From an uncultured Actinobaculum sp. (GTDB taxonomy: Bacteria > Actinomycetota > Actinomycetes > Actinomycetales > Actinomycetaceae), in assembly GCA_938020505.1 (NCBI GenBank), contig CALIHR010000047.1, positions 1 through 64,000 on the forward strand: a stretch of 64,000 bases of DNA, written 5' to 3'. The position numbers and the translations under genes were made by a program. Under the pieces are notes generated by a model. It saw nothing but the letters and a program-made list of their open reading frames with translations, had not been told where the DNA came from and searched no databases. Within the stretch, counting starts at the first letter, position 1; every line of letters begins with the position of its first letter. Positions 41,572 through 49,872 of the stretch are shown piece after piece.

Positions 41572-41698
41572 TCGCCCGGCGTCCCTGGGCGCGTCATCCA
41601 CGGTAAGGGCCTCCGCCCGAAGGCGGATCCGTCGCCCGGCGTCCCTGGGCGCGTCATCCACGGTAAGGGCCTCCGCCCGAAGGCGGATCCGTCGCCCG
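41572..41698. repeat. 60-bp perfect tandem duplication
   Basis: The unit from 41572 to 41631 repeats from 41632 to 41691, with a further 7 bp of a third copy. The copies are identical. The repeat lies just past the stop of the carbohydrate-binding lipoprotein gene and next to the DnaA-box cluster. One TCATCCACGG element, a poor DnaA-box relative, occurs in each copy. Confidence 0.95.
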
Positions 41699-41733
41699 TC
41701 GCGACGTCGGCGCTCTCGCGTCGGCCGCCTCAG

Positions 41734-43299
41734 TCACCTCCCGCCTCCCGGCATGCTCATGCGGTTTTCGTCGTAGTCTCCGGCCGTCGCGGTCACGACT
41801 TGCTCGCCGTCGACCTTGATCGTGTACTTCTTTCCCTTGACGATGTCCGGCGAGGAGAACACGAAGGAGCCCGCGTTCTTCGCGAGCGTGTAGGAGGCGA
41901 TCTGCTTGCCGTTCGAATCGAACACAGCGAAGGTCGAGCCTTTGCTCGCCTGACCGGCGACCTTGATCGAGGCCTGCGCGGAGGACGTCGCGGGCGCCTG
42001 GTCCATGCCTTGGGATCCCGCGGCGAAAAGCGTGCCCCCGGCCATCGTCAGGCCGCTCTCTGCGTCGACGGCGCCGTTTCCGCCGTTCGTCGGCCCCCAG
42101 ACCGTCATCTTTCCGCCGCTCATGTAGCCTGCGCCGTTCGAGTCGAATCCGTCGCCTTGGGCGTTGACCGTCCAGTCGCCGCCGGTCACGGACAGCCACG
42201 GCGAGTCGCCGCCGGTGGCGTTCAGCCCGTCGTCGCTGGAAGTTATGGCCGCCGAGCCTCCGGCCAGGAGAATTGCAGCGCCCTCAACGCCCTCCCGCGA
42301 TTTCGCCACCTTCGTCGAGCCTCCGGCGAGAATCACGTCCGACGTCGCGTCGATCGCGTCGGAGCCCGCCGAGGCCGTGACGTTTCCGCCCGTCATGAGC
42401 ACGTATCCGCGGCCCGAGGCGGTCTCGTTGTCGGCCTTGACCGCGTCTCCCTTGGCCTGAAGGGAGAGGGTCCCCCCGGCTATGACCACGTAGTCTTGGC
42501 CGCGCACGGCGTCGTCGGCGGCCTTGACGTTGATCTTGCCGCCCAGAATGACGAGCCCGTCCGAGCTGGAGACGCCGTCGTTGCCGTTGCCGGTCACGTT
42601 GAGCGTCCCGGCGCCGCCGAGCGTCAGGTCCGCCGAAGAGGCGATGGCAGCCGTGGGGCCGCTGGAATCGGCGTACTTCGAGGTGTCGGACACCGAGTTG
42701 ACAGTGCCCTCGGCGGCGACGACCACCGCTTCGTCGGCGCTCTTCACGCGAATCGCGGCGTCGGTCGAAGACGAGATCTCGGCGCCGTCGAGCACGATCT
42801 TCACCTTGTCGGAGTCCGCGGCCGTCACGAGGATCTGGCCGGTGAATTTGCCGGAAAGCACGTAGGTCCCAGCCGAGGAGATCGTCACTTTGCCCTCGCT
42901 CGCCGCGGCGCCGGAGCCCTCGACCGAAGCGGACGCGCCGTTCAGCGAGATCTTGGTCGCCGAGGCGGCGTCGTACTGCGCATCGTTCGAATCGGCGTGC
43001 GGCTTCTGGTTCTCAGCCATGACGCTCTCGACGGTCGCCTTGGCGGCCGTCACCGTCGTCGAATACACGTCGCCGGAGGGAACGGACTTCTCGGACGCGT
43101 TGCGCAGGGAGTCGAGCGTCTTCAAACCGTCGCCGTCCGTTGCGGCGACGTTTGCGGAGCCCGCCGACGAGTTCGAGGCCGTGGAGTTCGACGCCGCGCC
43201 GACCTCGGAAGCCTCCGAGGCGCCGACTTTGCAGCCGCCCAGGGCCGCTCCCGCGACGAGGGCGACGGCCGTGAATTTCTTTTTCAAGTTCTTCTTCAT
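41734..43299 (-). CDS. carbohydrate-binding lipoprotein, Cthe_2159/DUF4353-like (copy 1)
   Basis: The 521-residue protein starts at the ATG at 43299 in an ATGA overlap with the VTC gene. It has a signal peptide and lipobox (GAALGGCKV). A right-handed beta-helix pattern runs through the middle: repeated GGTLSLQAKGDAVKADN, GGNVTASAGSDAIDA, GGSTKVAKSREGVEG and GGDWTVNAQGDGFDS. This is the layout of the DUF4353 carbohydrate-binding proteins first described from Clostridium thermocellum. Extracellular glycan binding is the likely role. Copy 2 is at 45064-46575. Confidence 0.85.
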   Translation of the reverse strand: MKKNLKKKFTAVALVAGAALGGCKVGASEASEVGAASNSTASNSSAGSANVAATDGDGLKTLDSLRNASEKSVPSGDVYSTTVTAAKATVESVMAENQKPHADSNDAQYDAASATKISLNGASASVEGSGAAASEGKVTISSAGTYVLSGKFTGQILVTAADSDKVKIVLDGAEISSSTDAAIRVKSADEAVVVAAEGTVNSVSDTSKYADSSGPTAAIASSADLTLGGAGTLNVTGNGNDGVSSSDGLVILGGKINVKAADDAVRGQDYVVIAGGTLSLQAKGDAVKADNETASGRGYVLMTGGNVTASAGSDAIDATSDVILAGGSTKVAKSREGVEGAAILLAGGSAAITSSDDGLNATGGDSPWLSVTGGDWTVNAQGDGFDSNGAGYMSGGKMTVWGPTNGGNGAVDAESGLTMAGGTLFAAGSQGMDQAPATSSAQASIKVAGQASKGSTFAVFDSNGKQIASYTLAKNAGSFVFSSPDIVKGKKYTIKVDGEQVVTATAGDYDENRMSMPGGGR

Positions 43300-44156
43300 G
43301 TTCTTTCGTCTCCTAGTCTTTTCATCGCCGCGTTCCAGCGGTTGGAGGGCAATTCGGGATGCATCGACGCGACGCCGAGCGCGTACTTCGAGATCCTCAG
43401 CGGGCGGCGTCCGTTGCGCCAGAGCCACCTGTCGGCGGCCGAGGCGCGGCCGGCGGACTTCGTTTCGACGACGACGCCCGGAACCTCGACGCGCGCGCCG
43501 CCCGAAGGCGCGCAGAGGACGAGGTCGCGATCGGCCGTCAGCCGGGAGCCTTCGGTCAGGCAAAGGGTCGAACGCGTGTAGACCGATCGGGCCGCCGGGG
43601 TCAGGCTGGCCGCGACCCTCAGCGCCTCGCGTCGGGTTTCGACGATCCCCCTGTCCGTCAGGCGTTCGGCCAGCCATTCGCGCACCTCGGGCCGAACGAG
43701 CAGATCGGGGCGTTTCACGCTGCGCCCATGGCGCACGGCCGCGCAGGCGATTGCCGGGACGTCCTCCAAACGCAGCCTGTCCTTGACGTTGTGCCCGCGC
43801 CCCGAGCGAGTCTTCAATTCGAGGAAGTGCATCCCCGAATCGAGGTAGACCCGGGAGCGGAGCTTGAAACGCCGGCGGCGCTTCGTGGCGGCCGCGCGAT
43901 AGAGGGAGAAATCGGGCGTGTCGTCGTAGTCGGACAGGTAGCCGAAAGCCGACTGCCCGTCGATGGCCAACGCGCGCGCCCCGCTCGCCGCCAGCGAGGC
44001 GACGAGGTCCGCCGCGACGCCGGCTTCCAGAAGGTACTTGCGATCGATTCTCGTGAGAAGCGAGGCGCTGTCGGAGAGCTCGTCGAGGGAGATCTCCGGC
44101 AGCCGCGCGAAGGATTCGCCGACGACGTCGGCCGTTCGCGTGTCCGGAACCGCCAT
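43296..44156 (-). CDS. VTC-domain protein (copy 1)
   Basis: The 286-residue protein has the basic tunnel motifs of the VTC polyphosphate polymerase domain: LTRIDRKYLL near residue 35, SDYDDTPDFSLYRAAATKRRRRFKLRSRVYLDSG (key residues RRRFKLRSRVY), ELKTRSGRGHNVKDR and a late VVVETKS. In eukaryotes this domain makes polyphosphate; its bacterial substrate is not proven. The ATG overlaps the DUF4956 stop by one base (TGATG). Confidence 0.85.
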   Translation of the reverse strand: MAVPDTRTADVVGESFARLPEISLDELSDSASLLTRIDRKYLLEAGVAADLVASLAASGARALAIDGQSAFGYLSDYDDTPDFSLYRAAATKRRRRFKLRSRVYLDSGMHFLELKTRSGRGHNVKDRLRLEDVPAIACAAVRHGRSVKRPDLLVRPEVREWLAERLTDRGIVETRREALRVAASLTPAARSVYTRSTLCLTEGSRLTADRDLVLCAPSGGARVEVPGVVVETKSAGRASAADRWLWRNGRRPLRISKYALGVASMHPELPSNRWNAAMKRLGDERT

Positions 44157-44740
44157 CAGGCGGCCCTCAGGGTTCGGGGCCGAGAGCTCTCGACGGCTGC
44201 CGCCCCGCCGCATCGCACGTCCACCGTCGTGGAATCGTTGACGTAATCAAGCCTGACGACGCTCACCTCGCGCACGGCCATGCCCGTGCGCGCCTCGATG
44301 AACCGGGCGAGCTCGTCGGCGTCGCCGATCGCGCGGTCGACCACCATCGCCATGTGCCGGGAGCCGGACATGACGCGCCTGGAATCGACGACGGCGAGCG
44401 CGAGAACAATGCCGCCGATGAGGGAGGCAGCCGCCGCGAGCGGCATTCCCGGCCCGAGGCCGCCGATGAGCCCGATGGCGAGCGCGGCGAAGTAGTAGGC
44501 CACCTCGACCTGGCTCAGCTCGGTCGAGCGCAGACGGATGATCGAGAGCACGCCGAACAGGCCGAGCCCCAGCCCGGCGCCCACAGTCGCCGTGGCCAGA
44601 GCCGTGGTCACAGCCAGCACCCCGACGTTGACGCCCACGAGGGCGACCGCGAGGTCCTTGCGCCGATGGCGCGGATAGTACAGGGCGAACGCGAGCGCGC
44701 ATATCGCCGCTATGTCAAGGGCAAAGAGCCGGACGTCCAT
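44156..44740 (-). CDS. DUF4956 membrane protein (copy 1)
   Basis: The 194-residue protein starts at the ATG at 44740 with a strong AAGGAGG. About four membrane helices fill the first 125 residues; YYPRHRRKDLAVALVGVNVGVLAV and GAGLGLGLFGVLSIIRLRSTELSQVEVAYYFAALAIGLI (key residues FGVLSIIRLRSTE) match DUF4956. The cytoplasmic tail has VREVSVVRLDYVNDSTTVDV. DUF4956 genes usually stand next to VTC genes, as here. Residues in the middle are identical to copy 2 at the DNA level. Confidence 0.85.
   Translation of the reverse strand: MDVRLFALDIAAICALAFALYYPRHRRKDLAVALVGVNVGVLAVTTALATATVGAGLGLGLFGVLSIIRLRSTELSQVEVAYYFAALAIGLIGGLGPGMPLAAAASLIGGIVLALAVVDSRRVMSGSRHMAMVVDRAIGDADELARFIEARTGMAVREVSVVRLDYVNDSTTVDVRCGGAAAVESSRPRTLRAA
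44460..44611. repeat. 152-bp block identical to 47747-47898
   Basis: The 152 bases are identical without gap to 47747-47898, offset by 3,287 bp. Both lie inside the DUF4956 genes and cover the FGVLSIIRLRSTE region. The rest of the two genes differs at many positions, including third codon positions. Confidence 0.97.
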
Positions 44741-44979
44741 GCTGCCTCCTTCTTGCGAGCCCCGCGCACTCGGACGTTCCGAGACGCGGACGTGCTTCGC
44801 CGACCCGTCAAGAATGCGAAAGGCAGCTTGGTTTTTCCAATGTTTTATCCGAAACTTTTCTGAAAATCGACTTGAACTTTGTTTTACGTTGAGCAATGCG
44901 GCTCGGACGCGATCAACCCGGCCGCGCCAGACGCGCTTGAAACCGGCGTATCTAAGAGGGCAAATCCCGCTTTAGGCAG

Positions 44980-45021
44980 GCGAATCCCGCGGAACGCCTG
45001 GAAATGTTCCGCGGGATTCGC
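44980..45021 (-). terminator. 16-bp perfect stem-loop between the two triplets
   Basis: GCGAATCCCGCGGAAC (44980-44995) pairs perfectly with GTTCCGCGGGATTCGC (45006-45021) around 10 nt. It lies 43 bp past the stop of the second carbohydrate-binding gene. The rest of the 44741-45063 gap includes the promoter side of copy 1, with AT-rich sequence near 44825-44885. No T tract follows the stem. Confidence 0.7.
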
Positions 45022-45063
45022 GTCTGGGAGGCGGGCGGCGGGCAGGGCCCGCGCAGATTCGCC

Positions 45064-46575
45064 CTACTTGAACTCCCCGGCCTTGGCCTTGGCGATCTCG
45101 TGGCCGTCGACGACGATCTTGTATTCCTTGCCCTTCGCTATGTCGGCGGAGGAGAAGAAGATCGAGCTGACGTCCTTCGTCGGCGTGTGCTTGGCCAGTT
45201 CCTTGCCCCCCGATTCGACGACGGTCACGGTGGTCTGCGCCTTGACCGCGGCATCGACCTTGATCGCCGTCTGGGAGGAGCCCGACGACGGCGTTTCGTC
45301 CATGCCCGCGGGGCCCGCGGCAAACAGGGTGCCGCCGTCGATTTCGAGGCCGGTCTCGGCGTCGAGCGAGGCCGCGCGCGCGTCGGTGGGGCCGTAGATC
45401 GTCATCTTTCCGCCGCCGATGTAGGCGGCGCCATTGGAGTCGAAGCCGTCGCCTCCGGTGTCCAGACGCCACTCGCCCCCGGAGACGGCGAGCCACGGCC
45501 TGACGCCGGTCGCGTTGACGCCGTCGTCGGTCGTTTTGACGTCGGCCTTGCCCCCTGCAAGGAGGACGTGCGCCGCCTCGATGCCCTCCTTGGAACCCGC
45601 GATCTTGATATTGCCGCCGGCGACGACGACCTCGGTTTTCGCGTTCACAGCATTGGACGAACCGCCGTTGACGGTCAGGTCGCCGCCCGTGACGAGCACG
45701 TATCCGCGGCCCGACTTGGTCTCGTTTTCGGACTTGATGCCGTTGCGCTTGCCGTTGACGTTGAGCGTGCCGCCGGCTATCACCACGTAGTCCTGGCCGC
45801 GCACGGCGTCGTCGGGGGCGCTGACGCTGATCTTCCCGCCGGTCACGACGAGGCCGTCGGAGCTGGAGATGCCGTCGTTGGCGTTTCCGGTGACCTTAAG
45901 CTCGCCCTTGCCGCCTACGGTGAGGTCCGCGGCCGACGCGAGGGCGGCTGACGGGCCGCTGGCCTTGCCGGCGTAGCTCGACGTGTCGGACAGGCTGTTG
46001 GAGGTGCCCTCCGCGGCGATGACGACGGCCTCGTCGGCCGTCTCGATCCGAATGGCCGAGTCCTTGGACGAGGAGATGTTGGCGTTTTTGAGCACAATCT
46101 TCACCTTCGCCGTGGTCGGCGCCTCGACCGTGACCGTCCCGTTGAAGGATCCTGAGAGCACGTAGGTGCCGTCCTGCTTGATGGTCACAGCGTCCTGCGT
46201 GGCGCTCGCGCCCTTGCCCGAAACCTTCGGCGTGCCGTCGAGCTGGATCGTCGTCGCGGACGCCTCCTTGTAATCGGTGTCGTTGGAATCGGCGTGCGGC
46301 TTTTGGTTCTCCGCCATGATCGCCTCGGGGGTGGCGCCGTTCGGCTTGACGGACGAAGCGTAAATGTCGCCTCCCGTGGGGACTTTCTTTCCGGAGACGT
46401 TGCGCAACGAATCGAGGATCTTCAACCCGTCGGTCTCACCGGAGCCAACAATCGACGATCCCTTGGACGTCGATTTCGATCCGCTCGGGTCCGACTTTCC
46501 GTCGCCGCAACCGGCCAAGGCGAGGCCCGCGACGGCGAGGGCCGCCGCCGCGTTTCTTTGGATTTTCCCGGTCAT
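45064..46575 (-). CDS. carbohydrate-binding lipoprotein, Cthe_2159/DUF4353-like (copy 2)
   Basis: The 503-residue paralogue of the 41734-43299 protein has a signal peptide and lipobox (GLALAGCGD), the same MAENQKPHADSND motif and the same beta-helix repeats (GGDLTVNGGSSNAVNA, GGNIKIAGSKEGIEA, GGEWRLDTGGDGFDSN). It is more diverged in the N-terminal linker. It starts 7 bp after the VTC stop. Its C terminus lacks the MSMPGGGR end of copy 1. Confidence 0.85.
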   Translation of the reverse strand: MTGKIQRNAAAALAVAGLALAGCGDGKSDPSGSKSTSKGSSIVGSGETDGLKILDSLRNVSGKKVPTGGDIYASSVKPNGATPEAIMAENQKPHADSNDTDYKEASATTIQLDGTPKVSGKGASATQDAVTIKQDGTYVLSGSFNGTVTVEAPTTAKVKIVLKNANISSSKDSAIRIETADEAVVIAAEGTSNSLSDTSSYAGKASGPSAALASAADLTVGGKGELKVTGNANDGISSSDGLVVTGGKISVSAPDDAVRGQDYVVIAGGTLNVNGKRNGIKSENETKSGRGYVLVTGGDLTVNGGSSNAVNAKTEVVVAGGNIKIAGSKEGIEAAHVLLAGGKADVKTTDDGVNATGVRPWLAVSGGEWRLDTGGDGFDSNGAAYIGGGKMTIYGPTDARAASLDAETGLEIDGGTLFAAGPAGMDETPSSGSSQTAIKVDAAVKAQTTVTVVESGGKELAKHTPTKDVSSIFFSSADIAKGKEYKIVVDGHEIAKAKAGEFK

Positions 46576-46582
46576 CGGATAG

Positions 46583-47446
46583 CTATCTCCTTACTCCTAG
46601 TTTGGTCATTGTCGAATGCCAGCGGTTGGCCGGCAGTTCGGGATGGACGATTGCCGTGCCAATGGCGTATTTGGACACTCGGGACGGCCGTATGCCGCGG
46701 GACCACAGCCACCGGTCGGCGTCGGACGTGCGTCCGCTCGATTTGGTTTCGACGACCACTTCGGGGAACTCGAATCCGGAGGCCTCTCCGGGGCCCGCAA
46801 GCACGAGGCCCTGGTCGATCGTCAACCTGGAGTCGTCGGGAAGGCAGAGCGTCGAGCGCCGGTAGTACGAGCGGCTCGACGGCACAAGGCTCGCCAGGGT
46901 TCTGAACCCCTCCCTGTGAGTCGCCGTGACGCCGCGGCGAACGAGCAGCTTCGCCGCCCAGGGGAGCACCTCCGAACGCGTGAGCGGTTCGGCGGGGTCG
47001 CCGCGGTAGGAATGTCCCTTCGAGCGGACGTCCTCCAGCCGCAGGCGGTCTTTGACGTTTTGGCCGCGCCCGGACCGCGTCTTGAGCTCCATGAAGTGCA
47101 GTCCCGAATCGAGGTAGACACGGGAGCGGAGCTTGAAACGCCGACGGCGCTTAGTGGCGGCCGCGCGGTAAAGGGCGAAGTCCGATGTGTCGTAGTAATC
47201 CGAGAGGTAACTGAAAGTCTGAAGCCCGTCGATCGTCAAGGCGCAGGCCCCGATGTCGCAGAGAAAGCCGACCATCTCGGCGACCGTCCTGTCTGGAACG
47301 AGGTACTTGCGGTCGGTCCGTTTGAGCAGCTCAGCCCGTGCGGACAGCTCGCGGAGGGAGATCTCCGGAAAGCCGAGCAGCTCGAATCCGCCTTTCCTCG
47401 AACTCGATTTCACTTCGGCTTCGCCTGCAATGGACATAACGGCCAT
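46583..47446 (-). CDS. VTC-domain protein (copy 2)
   Basis: The 287-residue paralogue keeps LLKRTDRKYLV, the RRRFKLRSRVYLDSG basic strand, ELKTRSGRGQNVKDR and VVVETKS. The ATG shares one base with the DUF4956 stop (TGATG), exactly as in copy 1. Two VTC genes in one short locus suggest two specialised systems or dosage rather than one pathway. Confidence 0.85.
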   Translation of the reverse strand: MAVMSIAGEAEVKSSSRKGGFELLGFPEISLRELSARAELLKRTDRKYLVPDRTVAEMVGFLCDIGACALTIDGLQTFSYLSDYYDTSDFALYRAAATKRRRRFKLRSRVYLDSGLHFMELKTRSGRGQNVKDRLRLEDVRSKGHSYRGDPAEPLTRSEVLPWAAKLLVRRGVTATHREGFRTLASLVPSSRSYYRRSTLCLPDDSRLTIDQGLVLAGPGEASGFEFPEVVVETKSSGRTSDADRWLWSRGIRPSRVSKYAIGTAIVHPELPANRWHSTMTKLGVRR

Positions 47447-48027
47447 CAGGCGGCCCTCAACGACTTCGTCTCCCGGATCTGGGCCCGCCCCTTCGAGCAG
47501 CGGACGTCGACCATGGTGGAATCGTTGACGTAATCGAGCCTGACGATGCTCACCTCCCGCACTTTCATGTCGGTGCGGCGCTCGATGTATCGCGCAAGCT
47601 CTTCTGGATCGGAAAGAGCCTTGTCCGCAACAAGCGTCATGTGGCTCGAACCCGTCATCACCAGCTTCGAATCGGCCACCGCGAGGGTCAGGATGATCGC
47701 GGCGATGAGCAGCGCCGCAATGCGCAGGGACATGCCCTCGCCCATTCCGCCGATGAGCCCGATGGCGAGCGCGGCGAAGTAGTAGGCCACCTCGACCTGG
47801 CTCAGCTCGGTCGAGCGCAGACGGATGATCGAGAGCACGCCGAACAGGCCGAGCCCCAGCCCGGCGCCCACAGTCGCCGTGGCCAGAGCCGTGGTCACGG
47901 CGAAAACTCCGATGTTGACGCCCAGGAGGGCGACGGCGAGGTCTTTGCGCCGGTGTCGCGGATAGTACAGCGCGAACGCCAGTGCCCCAATCGCTGTGAG
48001 GTCGACGGCGAAAAGGGGATAGTTCAT
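47446..48027 (-). CDS. DUF4956 membrane protein (copy 2)
   Basis: The 193-residue paralogue starts at the ATG at 48027 behind ACAGGAG. It shares the FGVLSIIRLRSTE core (DNA identical to copy 1 over 152 bp) and the tail VREVSIVRLDYVNDSTMVDV. First gene of the second triplet. The upstream 750 bp are gene-free and divergent from a DUF4190 gene. Confidence 0.85.
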   Translation of the reverse strand: MNYPLFAVDLTAIGALAFALYYPRHRRKDLAVALLGVNIGVFAVTTALATATVGAGLGLGLFGVLSIIRLRSTELSQVEVAYYFAALAIGLIGGMGEGMSLRIAALLIAAIILTLAVADSKLVMTGSSHMTLVADKALSDPEELARYIERRTDMKVREVSIVRLDYVNDSTMVDVRCSKGRAQIRETKSLRAA

Positions 48028-48777
48028 GGATATCTCCTGTCGTGGTCTTTCATCGCCGCCCCGCGCGAGGCGGAGGCCGGCCCCAGAAGGTTGCATGGTT
48101 TTCTTCTGCGGTTTGCCGCGACGCCCGACGCCGTCGTCGAACGGCTCAGGCCCTCGTTGCCTGACCCTTTCCGAACTCTGGACGGGTGCGCGCAGAGACG
48201 GTTGACGGCGGGGCGACCGCTGAAGGTGGGGACGGAAGCCGCACGCCTCGGATCCGGCATGGTCGTTGTGCGATGAAGTTATTTAAGTTGTGGAAGTGTG
48301 GACCGCTTCAATCCAGCTAAGGACAGCGTGCCAGAGATCGACTTCATTTTCTAGTGTCTGCGACACACTGAGTTTGCACCGGCGAATCGGCGATTCTTCC
48401 CCGATGACAAGTATTCATTGATATTTCGACAATTTAGAGATTGATTTCGACATGAGCGAAAATCGAATGTCGCCAATTTGCGACACAGCTGTCGCCGGCG
48501 GTTTGGCGCGCTGGACCGATCTGAGCTTCGGGCAGACCAGAGGAAGCGGGGCCGCTGAAGCCGGCGGACGCACGAGCGTTGCACATGCGCACGGCCCGGG
48601 CGGAGTCGAAGCGTTGCATACGCGCACGGACGCAGGTGGAGCTGAATGGTATCTCAGCTTTGCCCTTGCGGGACTTCACGCTACTATAAGTCTGCACTTC
48701 GAAGTCGTTCACGCCGAGGGGCATCGGGTGCAATCCGGATCGCCACGAGACCGGAAATATCGAGAGAAAGGAGAGCG
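48028..48777. promoter_or_regulatory. 750-bp divergent spacer with repeated CGACA/TGTCG sites
   Basis: CGACA occurs at 48361, 48427, 48448 and 48481, and TGTCG at 48468 and 48490. The last pair forms GCGACA-N4-TGTCGC (48480-48495). The middle part (48410-48480) is AT-rich. A promoter for the plus-strand gene may lie near 48661-48699 (TTGCCC, then TACTATAAG). I see no supported gene. Confidence 0.45.
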
Positions 48778-49227
48778 ATGTCGCTGCCAAACGAAGACCC
48801 GCAGCAAAGATCGTCGCCAAACGAGAACCCACAGGGCGTCCCACAGGCAGGCAGCCAAGGCCTTCCACAGCCGCAGACGCCCATTTTCCCCCAGAACCAG
48901 GGCTCCTTCCCCCAAGGACAGGCGCCGCCCCCCGCGGGCTACAGAGGCCCCCAGCCGGTCGCCAGCGGAATGAACCCCCTGGCAATTGCGTCGTTGGCGT
49001 GCAGCATTCTGGGCATCGTGAGCGGCCTGTTCGGGATCCCAGCCTTGGCCCTCCTCTTGCCCATTGTGGGCGTCATCCTCGGACACGTCGCTCTCAACGA
49101 CATCCGAAAGACGGGCAAGGGAGGCAAGCCCGAAGCCATCGCAGGCACGGTGATCGGCTACATCGCGACCCTTTTTGCGGTGCTCGTGCTCACGATTTTG
49201 AAAGGAATCGCGGACATCTTCGGATAA
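48778..49227 (+). CDS. DUF4190-like membrane protein
   Basis: The 149-residue protein starts at the ATG at 48778 with AAAGGAG. A Pro/Gln-rich N terminus of 65 residues leads into NPLAIASLACSILGIVSGLFG, a second helix and the loop GHVALNDIRKTGKGGKPEAIAGTVIGYIATLFAV (key residues GHVAL..I), the DUF4190 pattern. Function unknown. It is the intact member of a local family; three damaged relatives follow. Confidence 0.8.
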   Translation: MSLPNEDPQQRSSPNENPQGVPQAGSQGLPQPQTPIFPQNQGSFPQGQAPPPAGYRGPQPVASGMNPLAIASLACSILGIVSGLFGIPALALLLPIVGVILGHVALNDIRKTGKGGKPEAIAGTVIGYIATLFAVLVLTILKGIADIFG

Positions 49228-49872
49228 GGCCCGTGCGACGCCGGACGTGCGACCCGCCTGGCGCACTCAGGGCAGTCCAGGGCGGCGCACTTCAGACTGC
49301 AAGCGCCCGGGCAATCTATATTCAGAATCTGGATTCACATTCGGTGCGGGGCTCAGAACGCCATTCTGGGCCCCGCTCCGCGTTCCCCGCGGCCGCCCCA
49401 ACCGCCATACGCCCGAACCCGTCACAGGCCGACCCGTTGTGTACGCCCGAACCCGTCACAGGCCGACCCGTTGTACGCCCGAACCCGCCCCGTCGTACGC
49501 CCGAACCCGCCCCATGCCCCAACCAATGCGTTCCTGTCTCTCGCGGGTATCGACACAGGCACGCCGCGAATGCCGTCAACGCCCTTGTGGCCAGAGACAT
49601 ACACGCATATCATCGTTCTAATTACATCTCCGCGGGGCGAGGGCAGAACGCCTGCCCTCAAGAGGAATCAAACGGCGCAGCGACGTCGGATGAAATTCCT
49701 GTTTTCGCCCGCAAGTTAGCCGAAGACAGCGAGCAAGGCTGAAACGGGCGGTCGACTGAGCGAAGACAACGTCACAACGGCCGCTCGCGGCACCGCCGCA
49801 TAGATAACGAAACTCAAAAAGCACAAATGCATGCGAAACTAAAATTAAGAAATCGAAAATAAGGATTTCACC
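49228..49872. other. spacer with a degenerate tandem repeat
   Basis: No gene is supported. Between 49408 and 49517 TACGCCCGAACCCG occurs four times, starting at 49408, 49442, 49474 and 49496. The first two units are about 33 bp and include GTCACAGGCCGACCCGTTG; the last two are shortened. The part just before 49873 is AT-rich and carries AAGGA, the ribosome site of the next gene. Confidence 0.6.

Larger units (their letters stand above)
40838..41733. other. 896 bp without a convincing gene
   Basis: The stretch holds the nrdH control region, a 24-bp direct repeat (41203-41226 and 41244-41267), a cluster of DnaA-box sequences and a 60-bp tandem repeat. Open frames exist on both strands, but they are Arg/Ser-rich, change across the repeats and have no family resemblance or ribosome site. 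Confidence 0.6.

Noticed and set aside
41006..41700. Open frames on both strands between nrdH and the carbohydrate-binding gene
   Set aside because: They are Arg/Ser/Pro-rich, cross exact repeats, have no ribosome site or family resemblance, and the plus-strand frame runs on antisense through a real gene.
48351..48627. Minus-strand short frames in the 48.4-48.6 kb spacer
   Set aside because: They overlap the AT-rich repeat-bearing promoter region, are Cys/Arg/Ser-rich and have no start signal.
49408..49517. CRISPR array
   Set aside because: Units shorten along the array, there are no spacers of constant length and no cas genes.
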